Positions 7,635 to 15,948 of a DNA stretch of 64,000 bases are shown piece by piece. The translations under genes were made by a program, and so were the position numbers. The notes beneath the pieces were generated by a model, which did no database searches, was not told the origin of the DNA, and saw only the letters and a list, made by a program, of their open reading frames with translations. This DNA is from Sandaracinaceae bacterium (lineage in GTDB: Bacteria > Myxococcota_A > Polyangia > Polyangiales > Houyiibacteriaceae): the NCBI GenBank assembly GCA_016706685.1, contig JADJJE010000003.1:1-64000 (forward strand), given 5' to 3'. How positions within the stretch are numbered: position 1 is the first letter of the stretch; each line of letters begins with the position of its first letter.

Positions 7635-8504
7635 TCAGTCGACGTCCAGGTCGGCGCCGATGGCCACCAGGAACGTCCCGGTGCCGCCCTGATCGCCGGC
7701 GTAGTCCGTGAAGCCGAGGGGGTAGGCGTAGCTCGCGCGGAAGAGCAGCCCTTGCGGCGTGCGCAGGCTGAGCCCGAACCAGGGCACCACGCCGAAGGTG
7801 GCGAACGTGAGGGTGCTGCCCTCCGCGGCGACCTCGTCGAAGCCCACGTTGATGGCGGCGTTCTGGAGCGAGAGGCCGTAGTCGATGTCCACCCACGGGG
7901 CCAAGCGGTGGTTGGCGCCGACCGAGAGACGCATGAGCGGCGCCACGTCGTGGCCGGACTCCACGATGCGATGCGAGCTCGGGTCGAAGCCGTGCTCCGT
8001 GGCGCCGGGCGGGCGCGTCCGCTCGTAGACGGTCCACGGCATGACGCCCAGGGTCACGGCCGCGGCGAAGCCCAGGAGCGTGGTGTCGGAGAGCGGGATG
8101 TGCACCGCGAGGTTGGGGCCGAACCCACCGTAGGACCGCGGCTTGTCGAGGGGTGGCGTTCCGTAGGCTGAGCCGTCGCTCACGCGCGAGCTCGCGTAGG
8201 TGGCCTGCATCCCGAGCGTGACGTAGTCGCCCACGCGGATGCGCAGCTCACCGCTCGTCCAGAGGGTGGGCCTCAGGACCGACGGGTCACCGACCTCCGG
8301 GAAGTTGTCGGTGTCTTGCACGCCTCCCTCCACGCTGCCCAACACCTGCACGGTCCCACGCGGCTGGCGGATGAGGGTCTCGCTCACGGGCGCGGCCACG
8401 AGCGCGGTGCGCCGGTACTGCGTCTGCGGAGCACACCCCACGAGTGTTGGCCAGATGAGCAACAACCCGGCGAGGACGATGATGTTGGGCTCAGTCTGGC
8501 GCAT
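7635..8504 (-). CDS. lipoprotein with outer-membrane beta-barrel-like sequence
   Basis: Using the ATG at 8504, the 289-aa product begins with a lipoprotein signal (IIVLAGLLLIWPTLVGC). The open frame extends upstream but without a signal. The body consists of alternating hydrophobic/polar strands (GDYVTLGMQATYAS, GGFGPNLAVHIPL, DTTLLGFAAAVTLGV) and ends TFLVAIGADLDVD, typical of porin-like or transporter-like barrels. No specific family is recognised. It is probably located in the outer membrane. Confidence 0.75.
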   Translation of the reverse strand: MRQTEPNIIVLAGLLLIWPTLVGCAPQTQYRRTALVAAPVSETLIRQPRGTVQVLGSVEGGVQDTDNFPEVGDPSVLRPTLWTSGELRIRVGDYVTLGMQATYASSRVSDGSAYGTPPLDKPRSYGGFGPNLAVHIPLSDTTLLGFAAAVTLGVMPWTVYERTRPPGATEHGFDPSSHRIVESGHDVAPLMRLSVGANHRLAPWVDIDYGLSLQNAAINVGFDEVAAEGSTLTFATFGVVPWFGLSLRTPQGLLFRASYAYPLGFTDYAGDQGGTGTFLVAIGADLDVD

Positions 8505-8659
8505 GTGTCTCAGGGGAGCACAGAGCGTGCCGAGCGAGGCGCCCCTCCAGGGAAGCGCGAGGGCGCGCAGCGTGGGGCGCTTCGTGGGCGTGATGAGGTC
8601 CACGCGGCACACCTCTGTGACTGGCGGGCACACCCACTCATTCGCTTGGAGATGTGCCC

Positions 8660-9148
8660 TCAGCCAACGCACTTACCAACATGCACGAGGTCGCCCTCTT
8701 CCATGTCGAACGCCGCGCGGTCGCGGAACCAGCCGGTCGTCCGGTGCAGAACGCGTTCGGCGGGACGGTTGTCGCCCGCGTAGTAGCTCATGCGTAGTTG
8801 CACGGGCCCAGCCACGGCGATCAACGCATCGAGGTAGTCCGCTAGGGCTGCGAGGCACGCATGTGAGGCTTCTTCCTCGTCGCGATGTTGCTTGGAGAGC
8901 GCGGGCGTACTCGAGTACCCGAAGCCGCAGGCACACCCCGAGTACGCCCCAAGCTGGACCACGTACGGAAGGGTGAACTGGGTCCGTGTGCTCTCGTGCC
9001 CGCCATCGGGGGCGTACACATGCAGCCCGGGCTTGGCTTCGACCCATGGGACGAGCGGCGGAGCCGTAGCGGCGGCGAGGTAGAGGGCGGTACACATCAG
9101 AATGCAGCTCAGTGTAGCGACCGCGAACGCGCAGCGTGACCCCGACAC
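8660..9148 (-). CDS. exported hypothetical protein
   Basis: The 162-aa product uses GTG 9148. An N-terminal hydrophobic segment (VATLSCILMCTALYLAAAT) acts as signal peptide or anchor. The mature part includes the GAYSGCACGFGYSS motif with two Cys, then a helical acidic stretch, and ends GKCVG. The TLPYVVQLGAYSGCACGF pattern looks conserved, but I do not recognise the family. It is transcribed toward the preceding lipoprotein with a 155-bp gap. Confidence 0.65.
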   Translation of the reverse strand: MSGSRCAFAVATLSCILMCTALYLAAATAPPLVPWVEAKPGLHVYAPDGGHESTRTQFTLPYVVQLGAYSGCACGFGYSSTPALSKQHRDEEEASHACLAALADYLDALIAVAGPVQLRMSYYAGDNRPAERVLHRTTGWFRDRAAFDMEEGDLVHVGKCVG

Positions 9149-9243
9149 GCTGCCCTGGCATATTGACCAACCACGAAGCGGGGCTCCGCGCCCTTCTCAA
9201 ACGACGTCCGAAGCGACCAGACACCCAACGGAAGGAGGCTGAC

Positions 9244-10188
9244 ATGAACAAGCACAAGCTAGTACTCTTGGGTGGCCTCCCCGGCGAACTACGGATCTCC
9301 GCGACGGTCCTGCATGAAGCGGTGGGGGCCCTGATCGAAGGCGCGCGGCTCGCAACGCGCTTCGCGGTTGAGGGGGAGAGCGTGCGCAAGGGGCCGCGAC
9401 CGGCCTGGCTCGACGCCGCGTGCGACTTCGATGTCACGGCGCTCACGCCTGGGTCAGCCGTCATCACCATGGAGGCAGACACTCTCAAACAGGTCGACCC
9501 AGCCCGCTTCGGCGTTGGCGCTCAGCAGTCGCTCTTTGGTGAGGCCGACGAGCACTTCGGTGAACAGACAGCGATCGACATCTTCGGTCGGGTCTTGGCC
9601 ACCATCCTCGAGGGCGAGGCAGACGATGTCGTTGCGGATCGCCCGTTGCTCGAGAGCTGCGCCAGGTTCGCTCGAGTCTCTGGCCGCGGGCTCGACGGGC
9701 TCCGGCTCGAGGGGCTGCGCGGGCGTTCCTCGCCTCTCGTGATCACTCCCAGGGACGCTCCCCACATCGAGCTCCTGCGCGACGAGATCCCAAGGCCACA
9801 GGCTGCGCGAGTCGCGGGCACACTCGACACGGTGTCTGCATCGCGACCCGACGTGGTGCTCACGCTGAAAGACGGGACGCGCGTGCCGGGGCGGATGGAG
9901 GAGCACAACCTGGAAGCGCTTCGGTCGGTGCTCGGCAAAGAGGTCGTCGTCTCCGGTATGGCCCACTACCGGCCCTCCGGTCGCCTCCTCCTGCTGGACG
10001 TCGAAGCTCTCGACGTCGCGCGCCCCGAAGACCGGGTCTTCCAGAAGGCGCCCGTCGCGCGGAAGCAGAAGGTCGTGTGGGAACCGACTGGGCCAAGCGA
10101 CGCATCAGGGGTCTCCGCGTTCTTCGGGACCTGGCCCGGTGAGGACTCCGACTCCGAGCTGCTCGAGGCGCTCCGGGCCATCGGATGA
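9244..10188 (+). CDS. 314-aa protein coupled to a PIN toxin, candidate large antitoxin
   Basis: The start ATG 9244 follows a strong AAGGAGG. No DNA-binding domain is recognised. The N-terminal ~110 residues look globular, and the middle contains a beta-rich segment (RVAGTLDTVSASRPDVVLTLKDGTRVPGRM) resembling an OB/Sm-like fold. The last ~30 residues carry SAFFGTWPGEDSDSELLEALRAI, a W-P-G-(D/E)-(S/T)-D-x-E pattern found at the C-terminus of small VapB-type antitoxins, where it occupies the toxin. Its TGA overlaps the PIN gene start (ATGA). The antitoxin role is inferred from this tail and the coupling; the length is far above the usual 70-90 aa. Confidence 0.7.
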   Translation: MNKHKLVLLGGLPGELRISATVLHEAVGALIEGARLATRFAVEGESVRKGPRPAWLDAACDFDVTALTPGSAVITMEADTLKQVDPARFGVGAQQSLFGEADEHFGEQTAIDIFGRVLATILEGEADDVVADRPLLESCARFARVSGRGLDGLRLEGLRGRSSPLVITPRDAPHIELLRDEIPRPQAARVAGTLDTVSASRPDVVLTLKDGTRVPGRMEEHNLEALRSVLGKEVVVSGMAHYRPSGRLLLLDVEALDVARPEDRVFQKAPVARKQKVVWEPTGPSDASGVSAFFGTWPGEDSDSELLEALRAIG

Positions 10189-10637
10189 GCGGGTTGTACC
10201 TGCTCGACACCAACGTCGTTCTCGCGCTCGTGCGCGGCAGCGCGTTGGGGACATACATCGACACCTCCTTCCGTCTGAGCGCGGGAAAGCGTCGTCCAGC
10301 GATCAGCGTCGTCACGCACGGTGAGCTGCGCGTTCTCGCCAGCCGCAATGGGTGGGGCGGGGCCAAGCTCGCGGCGCTTCAGAACGCGCTCAATGCCCTG
10401 GTGACGGTAGATATCAATGTCGCGGAGGTCATCGACGCGTACGTCGAGATCGACGTCTACTCCCAGCAGCACCCTGACGGTGCGCGGAACATGGGCAAGA
10501 ACGATCTCTGGATCGCCGCGTGTGCGAAGGCTTCGGGCGCCACGCTCCTGACGACCGACAAGGACTTCGATCACCTCACCCCAGGCATGATTTCCGTCGA
10601 GTACGTCGATCCTGCCTCCACGCTGCCTGAGGCGTAG
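10185..10637 (+). CDS. VapC-like PIN-domain ribonuclease toxin
   Basis: The 150-aa product has all PIN acidic positions: D8 in YLLDTNVV, E47 in THGELRV, D107 in GKNDLWIAA and D125 in LLTTDKDFD. The family cuts RNA (often tRNA or rRNA) with Mg2+/Mn2+ and is held inactive by a co-transcribed antitoxin. The 4-bp overlap with the 314-aa gene indicates coupled translation. Length and motif spacing are normal for VapC. Confidence 0.9.
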   Translation: MSGLYLLDTNVVLALVRGSALGTYIDTSFRLSAGKRRPAISVVTHGELRVLASRNGWGGAKLAALQNALNALVTVDINVAEVIDAYVEIDVYSQQHPDGARNMGKNDLWIAACAKASGATLLTTDKDFDHLTPGMISVEYVDPASTLPEA

Positions 10638-10708
10638 CGGGGCAGCGGGTCGTTGCGTCACAACCTCCGTCTGCCGGCCACGCTCATCCGGCCAACGAAC
10701 GGTGAGCA

Positions 10709-11029
10709 TCAGCGTGCAAGAAGCTGGCGAATGCGCTGCTCCACGTGCTGATCAGAGTGTAGGACGGCGGTGCCATCCTGGATGCTCCTCACACGCCGGG
10801 CGATCTCGTCGTCCCACTCGCGATCCAACGCAGCCGGCACGGAGCCCTCACGTAAGGGGAAATCGCCAAAGCGCCCGGCAAGTTCCAGACAACTGGCAGG
10901 CCACTCGTCTGCGGCGTACTTGTGGACGGCCTCCGCCACCCAGCGGCTCTTGGACAGGCCACTGGCCCGCGCGGCTCGCTCCACCAACGCGTGCGTCTCA
11001 GGGTCCAGATAGAGCGTGATTCGGGACAT
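10709..11029 (-). CDS. ribbon-helix-helix protein with addiction-module-type C-terminus
   Basis: The 106-aa product starts MSRITLYLDPETHALVERAARASGLSKSRWVAEAV, a CopG/RHH DNA-binding domain at residues 1-45. The C-terminal third (WDDEIARRVRSIQDG.......QRIRQLL) resembles the putative addiction module component family (alpha-helical RelB-like antitoxins). No toxin gene adjoins it on its own strand. A perfect 14-bp palindrome lies 32 bp upstream and is the likely autoregulatory operator. It may be an orphan antitoxin or neutralise a toxin elsewhere. Confidence 0.75.
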   Translation of the reverse strand: MSRITLYLDPETHALVERAARASGLSKSRWVAEAVHKYAADEWPASCLELAGRFGDFPLREGSVPAALDREWDDEIARRVRSIQDGTAVLHSDQHVEQRIRQLLAR

Positions 11030-11060
11030 GCGCGGCTCTCCACGAGAAGGGCGTATATGT

Positions 11061-11074
11061 GAACGTATACGTTC
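11061..11074. promoter_or_regulatory. 14-bp perfect palindrome upstream of the RHH gene, likely operator
   Basis: GAACGTATACGTTC is self-complementary and lies 32 bp before the start of the minus-strand RHH gene, overlapping an AT-rich TATACG segment that could be the -10 region. A second CGTATA sits at 11052-11057. CopG-type repressors bind such short palindromes. Confidence 0.55.
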
Positions 11075-11214
11075 GGCGACGGACGCGTCAATCCCCGCCC
11101 CAACCGCGCCAGTGCGCGAACCGCATGAAACAAGGGGAATCCTGCTTCACGAGCACTGAGGGCCACGAGCACGTCCTCGTCGAGGCTGGCTATCCCTGGG
11201 TCTTATCGCGGGCG

Positions 11215-11586
11215 TCACCGCAACCGCAGGGGCCCAACAGCGAGGGGCCCCAAGACCTCGTGCCACGCGTTGGCGATCTCTGCCTCGTTCTCGACCTCTC
11301 GCTCCGCCAGCCAGTCGAGCAGCTGCTCGTCCTCCGGCGGCATATCCGGAAGCAGCCGCAGCGGGATGGCCGTGCCGTAGCGGTCGTCGTCCTCCCAGTC
11401 GTACTCGTCGAAGAGGTAGTGGTGTCCGAACTTCTCGCGGTGAAGCGTGTAGCTGAGCACGCCATCTTCGCCCTGCCGGGCGACCCCAACACCGCCGTTC
11501 CGCGCATGAATCACATAGGCGCGCCCCAGGATGACCTCGTCTCTCGGAACCCGTCTCGCGATGAGGGTCTTTCGATCGGTGGACAT
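11215..11586 (-). CDS. conserved hypothetical protein (HARNGGVGVA family)
   Basis: The 123-aa product has a tightly patterned middle: VIHARNGGVGVA, then LHREKFG.HYLFDEYDWEDD and YGTAIPL, rich in aromatic and acidic residues, suggesting a small soluble beta-domain. I recognise the pattern as recurring in uncharacterised proteins but know no function. It lies 111 bp downstream of the 35-aa membrane ORF on the same strand. A decayed copy of its 3' end lies beside the paralogous 35-aa ORF at 7270-7300. Confidence 0.7.
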   Translation of the reverse strand: MSTDRKTLIARRVPRDEVILGRAYVIHARNGGVGVARQGEDGVLSYTLHREKFGHHYLFDEYDWEDDDRYGTAIPLRLLPDMPPEDEQLLDWLAEREVENEAEIANAWHEVLGPLAVGPLRLR

Positions 11587-11697
11587 CCAACCACCCTACC
11601 ACCGCCTCGGGCCTGCGGTAGAGGGTCGAGCGATGGCCAAGACGGATCCCGAGCCAGTGCGCCTCGCCATGGAGAGCGATCAGAGTCTACCCGCCGT

Positions 11698-11805
11698 TCA
11701 CTCGACGCCGACGCCGAGCCACTTCAGGAGCGCGCCGAGCCCAGCCAGTGTGAGCATCACGGCCCACATGATCAGGAACCGCTTGTCGTACTTGTTGATC
11801 TGCAT
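11698..11805 (-). CDS. 35-aa single-span membrane microprotein, copy 2
   Basis: It reads MQINKYDKRFLIMWAVMLT then LAGLGALLKWLGVGVE and stop, the same length as copy 1 and about 70% identical, with I/L/V/M exchanges in the helix. AGGAGA precedes the ATG. The first gene downstream on the same strand is the HARNGG-family protein. The paired conservation makes it unlikely to be a chance ORF. The predicted location is the inner membrane. Confidence 0.75.
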   Translation of the reverse strand: MQINKYDKRFLIMWAVMLTLAGLGALLKWLGVGVE

Positions 11806-11865
11806 CGTGTCTCCTGAGTGTCCGAGAAGTCTACGTACCAAGTCGTCTGCGAGAGACGCCATAGG

Positions 11866-12954
11866 TCAGCGCGGCAGCAACCCACCGCCACCACCCCCAC
11901 CGCGGCCGCCCTCCACCGGCCGGTGCAGCACCAGCTCCTCCCCGGCTGCCTGCCCGTGCGCGAACGCGGCGTTACGCGCCCGGCCTGAGCGCCGGTGGGT
12001 GCGCACCCGCGGGTGCCGTCGGTGGTAGTACGCCGAGACGCCCGCGTCGCCGACCCACACGAGGCCCTGCTCGGCCGATACTCGCTGCTCTCGCTCGAGC
12101 TTGTCTCGGAAGCCGCGCATCACGCCCACCAGGAAGGTGCGGCGGTCGCGATCGCCTTTCACGGCATGCGCCGCGCGGTGGCGCCTCCACGCGGCCTCGC
12201 CCGCCTGCAGGAGGAAGCCGTGCACGTACTCGGCCATGCGAACGTTGGCGCGCGTGCCGCAGATCTCGAGCACCGCTCCGCGCCGCCCCTCGAGCGGGCG
12301 AAAGGAGTGGGTCCAGATGGCCTCCACGAAGAAGTGCTTCGTTAGGATGGAAGCGAGCACCCGCTCGTGCTCGTCGTGCCGCGCCTTGACCGGACCCACG
12401 TGCGCAAAGGTGAAGTCCCGGTCGTCCACGCGCGTGTCGCGCTCGCGGATGTTGTGCTCCAGCATGAGCCGCCGCGCCTGCTGCATGGCGGCATCCGCCT
12501 CGTGGGGGTTGTCGCTCCCGGCGAGCGCAAGCAGGCGGCGCACCTTGTCGATCACCCGGGCTGCCTCCGTGGGCGTCGCGCCATCTCCGGGCGCCGAGGA
12601 CACGCCCGCCGCTCGGGCGTCTATCCCGCGCGCCTCACACACCGCGCGGAACGCTGGCCCATGCGAGGTCTCCGACACGCACAGCACCTCCGCCACGAAC
12701 TGGTGCGCCATCTCGTGCTTGAGCACCTCGAGCACCTCCGCCCACGGGTGCTCCACCACCAGCCGCCGGGACACCTCGATGGCCCGCGTCTCGGGCACGA
12801 AGCGCGCGAGCACCGACGTGAGGTCCGAGAGCGAGAACACGGGCGGGCGCATCCGGTCCTCGAAGAGCGACCAGTTGGTGCTCTTCCAGCGGTCACGGAG
12901 CTCCTCGAGGATCAACCGCTCGAGCTCGTCGTTCAGCGCATGGGGGGCCGGCAT
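11866..12954 (-). CDS. SprT-like zinc metallopeptidase-fold / DUF2786 protein
   Basis: The ATG at 12954 is preferred over an upstream TTG (12990). In the 362-aa product, residues 1-110 are SprT-like with the zinc motif H80-E81-x-x-H84 (KHEMAHQF). Residues ~135-175 match DUF2786 (VIDKVRRLLALAGSDNPHEADAAMQQARRLML). A further conserved domain follows with helices and Arg-rich segments, and the tail is Gly-rich (GGRGGGGGGG). Proteins with this order are known but uncharacterised; a DNA- or protein-processing role is speculative. Confidence 0.8.
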   Translation of the reverse strand: MPAPHALNDELERLILEELRDRWKSTNWSLFEDRMRPPVFSLSDLTSVLARFVPETRAIEVSRRLVVEHPWAEVLEVLKHEMAHQFVAEVLCVSETSHGPAFRAVCEARGIDARAAGVSSAPGDGATPTEAARVIDKVRRLLALAGSDNPHEADAAMQQARRLMLEHNIRERDTRVDDRDFTFAHVGPVKARHDEHERVLASILTKHFFVEAIWTHSFRPLEGRRGAVLEICGTRANVRMAEYVHGFLLQAGEAAWRRHRAAHAVKGDRDRRTFLVGVMRGFRDKLEREQRVSAEQGLVWVGDAGVSAYYHRRHPRVRTHRRSGRARNAAFAHGQAAGEELVLHRPVEGGRGGGGGGGLLPR

Positions 12955-13049
12955 GGCGGGCAGCTTTTGCTGAGGGCGGGGTGGGTTCAAGGCGCCGCGG
13001 CGATGAGATCGCGGCGCTGGTCCATTCCTGCCGTGTAGTCTCTCGGGTC

Positions 13050-14285
13050 ATGACCAGCGCAGCAGCGTCGAACGTCCCGCGGGTGATGCTCGCGCCCCTG
13101 TGGCTCAGCTGCCTGGTGGCGTGCGGAGGCAACGCCACGGACGCCGAGCGCGCCTCAGCGGCACCCACAGCTGCTGCCCCGGCGGCGGCGCCCTCGGAGG
13201 TGGCCGCGCCTCCCGCTGCCCCAGCGAGCGACGCTGTCGTCAACCTGCTCGCCGCCGGGCCGGTGACGCTGCACGCGTCAAGCGCCTACAGGGCCGACCC
13301 GAGCCAGTTCGCCAACCTCGTGGACGGTGACGCGAACACCGCCTACCGCTTCGGCACCGGAGACGTCGACAGCGCGTGGTTCGTGGTCAGCATCCCGGCC
13401 GGCGTTCACGTGGAGGGCCTCGAGCTGATCGTTGGGCACGGCGGCCGCGACTCGGAGGGTGCCCTCTTCCAGCGTCACCCGCGCGTGCGGTCTCTGTTCG
13501 TCAGCCTGGGCGACATGAACGCTCCCATCCTCGCGAGCCCGGAGTTCGATGCTGCGTCGGCCGCGCTCCAGCGAGCAGACCTGCGCATCGACGGACCCGC
13601 GAACGTGATGATCGGGGTCGACGCGGTGGACAGCCCCGAAGGCGCCATCCCCCGGGAGCTGTGGCTGAGCGAGCTCCACCTGCTCGGGCGCGTGGACGCG
13701 AGCGTGGGCCCGCGCACCCCGACGTATCGGCTGGGGCGCCGGCCGCTGGTGCTGCCCGGAGCCGACGACACACCCGAAGCGCGCTTCCGAGCGGCACAGG
13801 AGGAGCGCATCGTGGCCAACGCCTCGCTGCAGATCATGGGGGCGGGCGGAGATGCCTTCGAAGCCCTGCTCCGCGCCGAGCGCGAGGCGAACGCGGACGG
13901 CGCCGACCTCGAGGCCGTCGACGCATGGGCCAACGTGGTCTTCGAGGCGTGCGGCTTCGCGGGGCTGCGTCGGGAGTGGGAGGTGGCGATGGACGGGGCG
14001 CGAGACGTGCTCGAGTACCATCGCATGAGGGTGGTCTACGCGCGCATCACGCAGGGCGAGCCCGAGGACGAAGACGCCTTCGACCGATACGCCGAGGCGA
14101 ACCCGTTCACTCCGGAGGCGCTCGCGTTCCGCCGCTACGTCATCGAGGAGCTCGACCTGGCCGGGCAGCGCGCCCTTCGAGCGCAGGGGCTGCTGGACCG
14201 GCTGCAGAACCACATCGCGACCGAGCCGTGCGACGCGACGCCCGACTACGCGCGCTACCCGCCGCCCACTCGCGAACGACGCTGA
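13050..14285 (+). CDS. lipoprotein with discoidin/NADase-type glycan-binding-like domain
   Basis: The 411-aa product starts at ATG 13050 and has a lipobox (LSCLVAC). An Ala/Pro linker (residues ~30-65) leads to a beta-sandwich region in which VDGDANTAYRFG and the hydrophobic strands around it resemble F5/8-type (discoidin-like) carbohydrate-binding domains. The C-terminal 180 residues are helical, with EERIVANASLQIMGAG and acidic helices. It is probably a periplasmic or surface lipoprotein. The domain call is by pattern only. Confidence 0.65.
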   Translation: MTSAAASNVPRVMLAPLWLSCLVACGGNATDAERASAAPTAAAPAAAPSEVAAPPAAPASDAVVNLLAAGPVTLHASSAYRADPSQFANLVDGDANTAYRFGTGDVDSAWFVVSIPAGVHVEGLELIVGHGGRDSEGALFQRHPRVRSLFVSLGDMNAPILASPEFDAASAALQRADLRIDGPANVMIGVDAVDSPEGAIPRELWLSELHLLGRVDASVGPRTPTYRLGRRPLVLPGADDTPEARFRAAQEERIVANASLQIMGAGGDAFEALLRAEREANADGADLEAVDAWANVVFEACGFAGLRREWEVAMDGARDVLEYHRMRVVYARITQGEPEDEDAFDRYAEANPFTPEALAFRRYVIEELDLAGQRALRAQGLLDRLQNHIATEPCDATPDYARYPPPTRERR

Positions 14286-14363
14286 CGAATCTCGTGAACC
14301 GATCGCCGTCGGTCGTCACTTCATCGAGGCGCGCCCTCCATCGCCGCGCGAAGGACCCACTCG

Positions 14364-15878
14364 ATGACTGCCTCCACCCTCGCGCGCCGGCACACGGCCC
14401 CGCGGACCCTCGCCACCCTCGCCTCGCTGCTCGCGCTCACCGCCTGCCAGGACGCGTCGCCCAACACGCCGCAGCCGGACGCGGGCCCCATGGACCCCGC
14501 CAACGCATGCGAGGCCGCCGTGCGCCCGCTGCCCATCCCGTTCGACTACGAGCTGGCCAGCGACCACCTCTCCGTCGCGACCGATGGCGGGCCCATCGCC
14601 GTGATGATCGGGCCGTGGGGCGCGCACGTGCAGCCGCACACCGGGCACCCGGAGGGGAACGTGAAGGCCGACTGGTATGGGCTCTGGACGCCCACGCGGA
14701 CGTCGCCGGGGCTGGTGGAGGTGTCGTGGGACGATGGCGCCGTGACCCCCGGTGGCTGCGACCCCGGGGCGCGCTGCGGTGTGTCCACGAGCCACCTCGA
14801 GGCGCGCATCCCCTGGTACCGCTTCCCGGCCGACAGCGTGCGCCTGGTGCGCGTGGAGCTGCTGGGCGTCCAGAGCTCGGACCCGTACGACGGTCAGTCG
14901 TGGGAGGTGGAGCTCGACCTGTGTCCCTACCGCTACGTGCTCGGGCACGTGGGGGCCATCGCGCCGGAGCTGGCCGACGCCATGGTGGCCGCCGGGGGCA
15001 TCGACCCGCGCGTGGCTCCGCCCGTGGGGGTCAACCTCATCGAGGGCCACACCTTCGACGCGCCCGCCGGGATGGCGCTGGCTCGCCCGCAGATCAAGGC
15101 TGGCGTCATCGCCGAGAACGCGGCGTACCGCACGGGGCTCGACTCCGTGCCCGAGGTGCCGTGGGCGCAGATCGAGTGGACGGCCAACCACCGCGGCGAC
15201 AGCACGGCGGGCATCGCGCGCTCCGAGTATTCGTACATGGAGCCTGCGCTGCGCGAGGCGCTGGGCGACATCCTCGAGGCCCAGGCCGGCCCCGTGGACG
15301 ACTTTCGCTACGAGGCGCCGGCGCGCTGGCTGTGGACGGCCGAGCACGTGCTCGAAGCCACGTCGCCCTTCGCGCGCACGGAGTCCACGGGCCTGCTGTC
15401 CGGCGTGGGCGGGTGGTTCCAGCGCCCGGAGAGCGGTGTCTGCGACGCGAACCCGTACGACACGGCCGAGTGCTCCGAGGTGCTGTCCATCTTCCCCGTC
15501 CACACCGAGGGGGCCTACTACGACCCTGCCAACTATCACGAGGCCGACGTGCGCTACCTGCTGCACCGCGGCCGACTGACGGGCGACACGTCGCACTTCC
15601 TGGGCTTCGCGGAGATCCTCTCGCCCACCGTGCCCGACCCCACCAGCGGCGTCCTGCGCGTGAAGTGGCGGCACACCTACACGGTGCAGTACCAGGCCAT
15701 CGCCTACCGCTTCGACCCGGCCACCTCGACGATGCGCTTCCGCTACGGGCCGCTGATGAACGAAGAAGACGTGGTGGACCCCTACTCGCTTCCCGCCCCG
15801 GCCATCCCCGCAACGAGCGATGCGTGCACCGCGAGCACGCTCATCTGCATGACCCAGCTCAGCTACGGGCGCTTCTGA
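14364..15878 (+). CDS. lipoprotein of unknown function
   Basis: The 504-aa product has signal and lipobox LASLLALTAC. The mature protein holds scattered Cys, WYGLWTPTRT and PYRYVLGHVG segments and many beta strands, without a motif I recognise. It lies 78 bp downstream of another lipoprotein on the same strand and may share its transcript. It is predicted to be attached to the outer membrane or cell surface. Confidence 0.75.
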   Translation: MTASTLARRHTAPRTLATLASLLALTACQDASPNTPQPDAGPMDPANACEAAVRPLPIPFDYELASDHLSVATDGGPIAVMIGPWGAHVQPHTGHPEGNVKADWYGLWTPTRTSPGLVEVSWDDGAVTPGGCDPGARCGVSTSHLEARIPWYRFPADSVRLVRVELLGVQSSDPYDGQSWEVELDLCPYRYVLGHVGAIAPELADAMVAAGGIDPRVAPPVGVNLIEGHTFDAPAGMALARPQIKAGVIAENAAYRTGLDSVPEVPWAQIEWTANHRGDSTAGIARSEYSYMEPALREALGDILEAQAGPVDDFRYEAPARWLWTAEHVLEATSPFARTESTGLLSGVGGWFQRPESGVCDANPYDTAECSEVLSIFPVHTEGAYYDPANYHEADVRYLLHRGRLTGDTSHFLGFAEILSPTVPDPTSGVLRVKWRHTYTVQYQAIAYRFDPATSTMRFRYGPLMNEEDVVDPYSLPAPAIPATSDACTASTLICMTQLSYGRF

Positions 15879-15948
15879 GGCGAGGCGCCATCCCAGTGGG
15901 CGGCGAGCGCCGATGGACGTCACGCAGCCGACCGCGTAGCGTCCCGCG

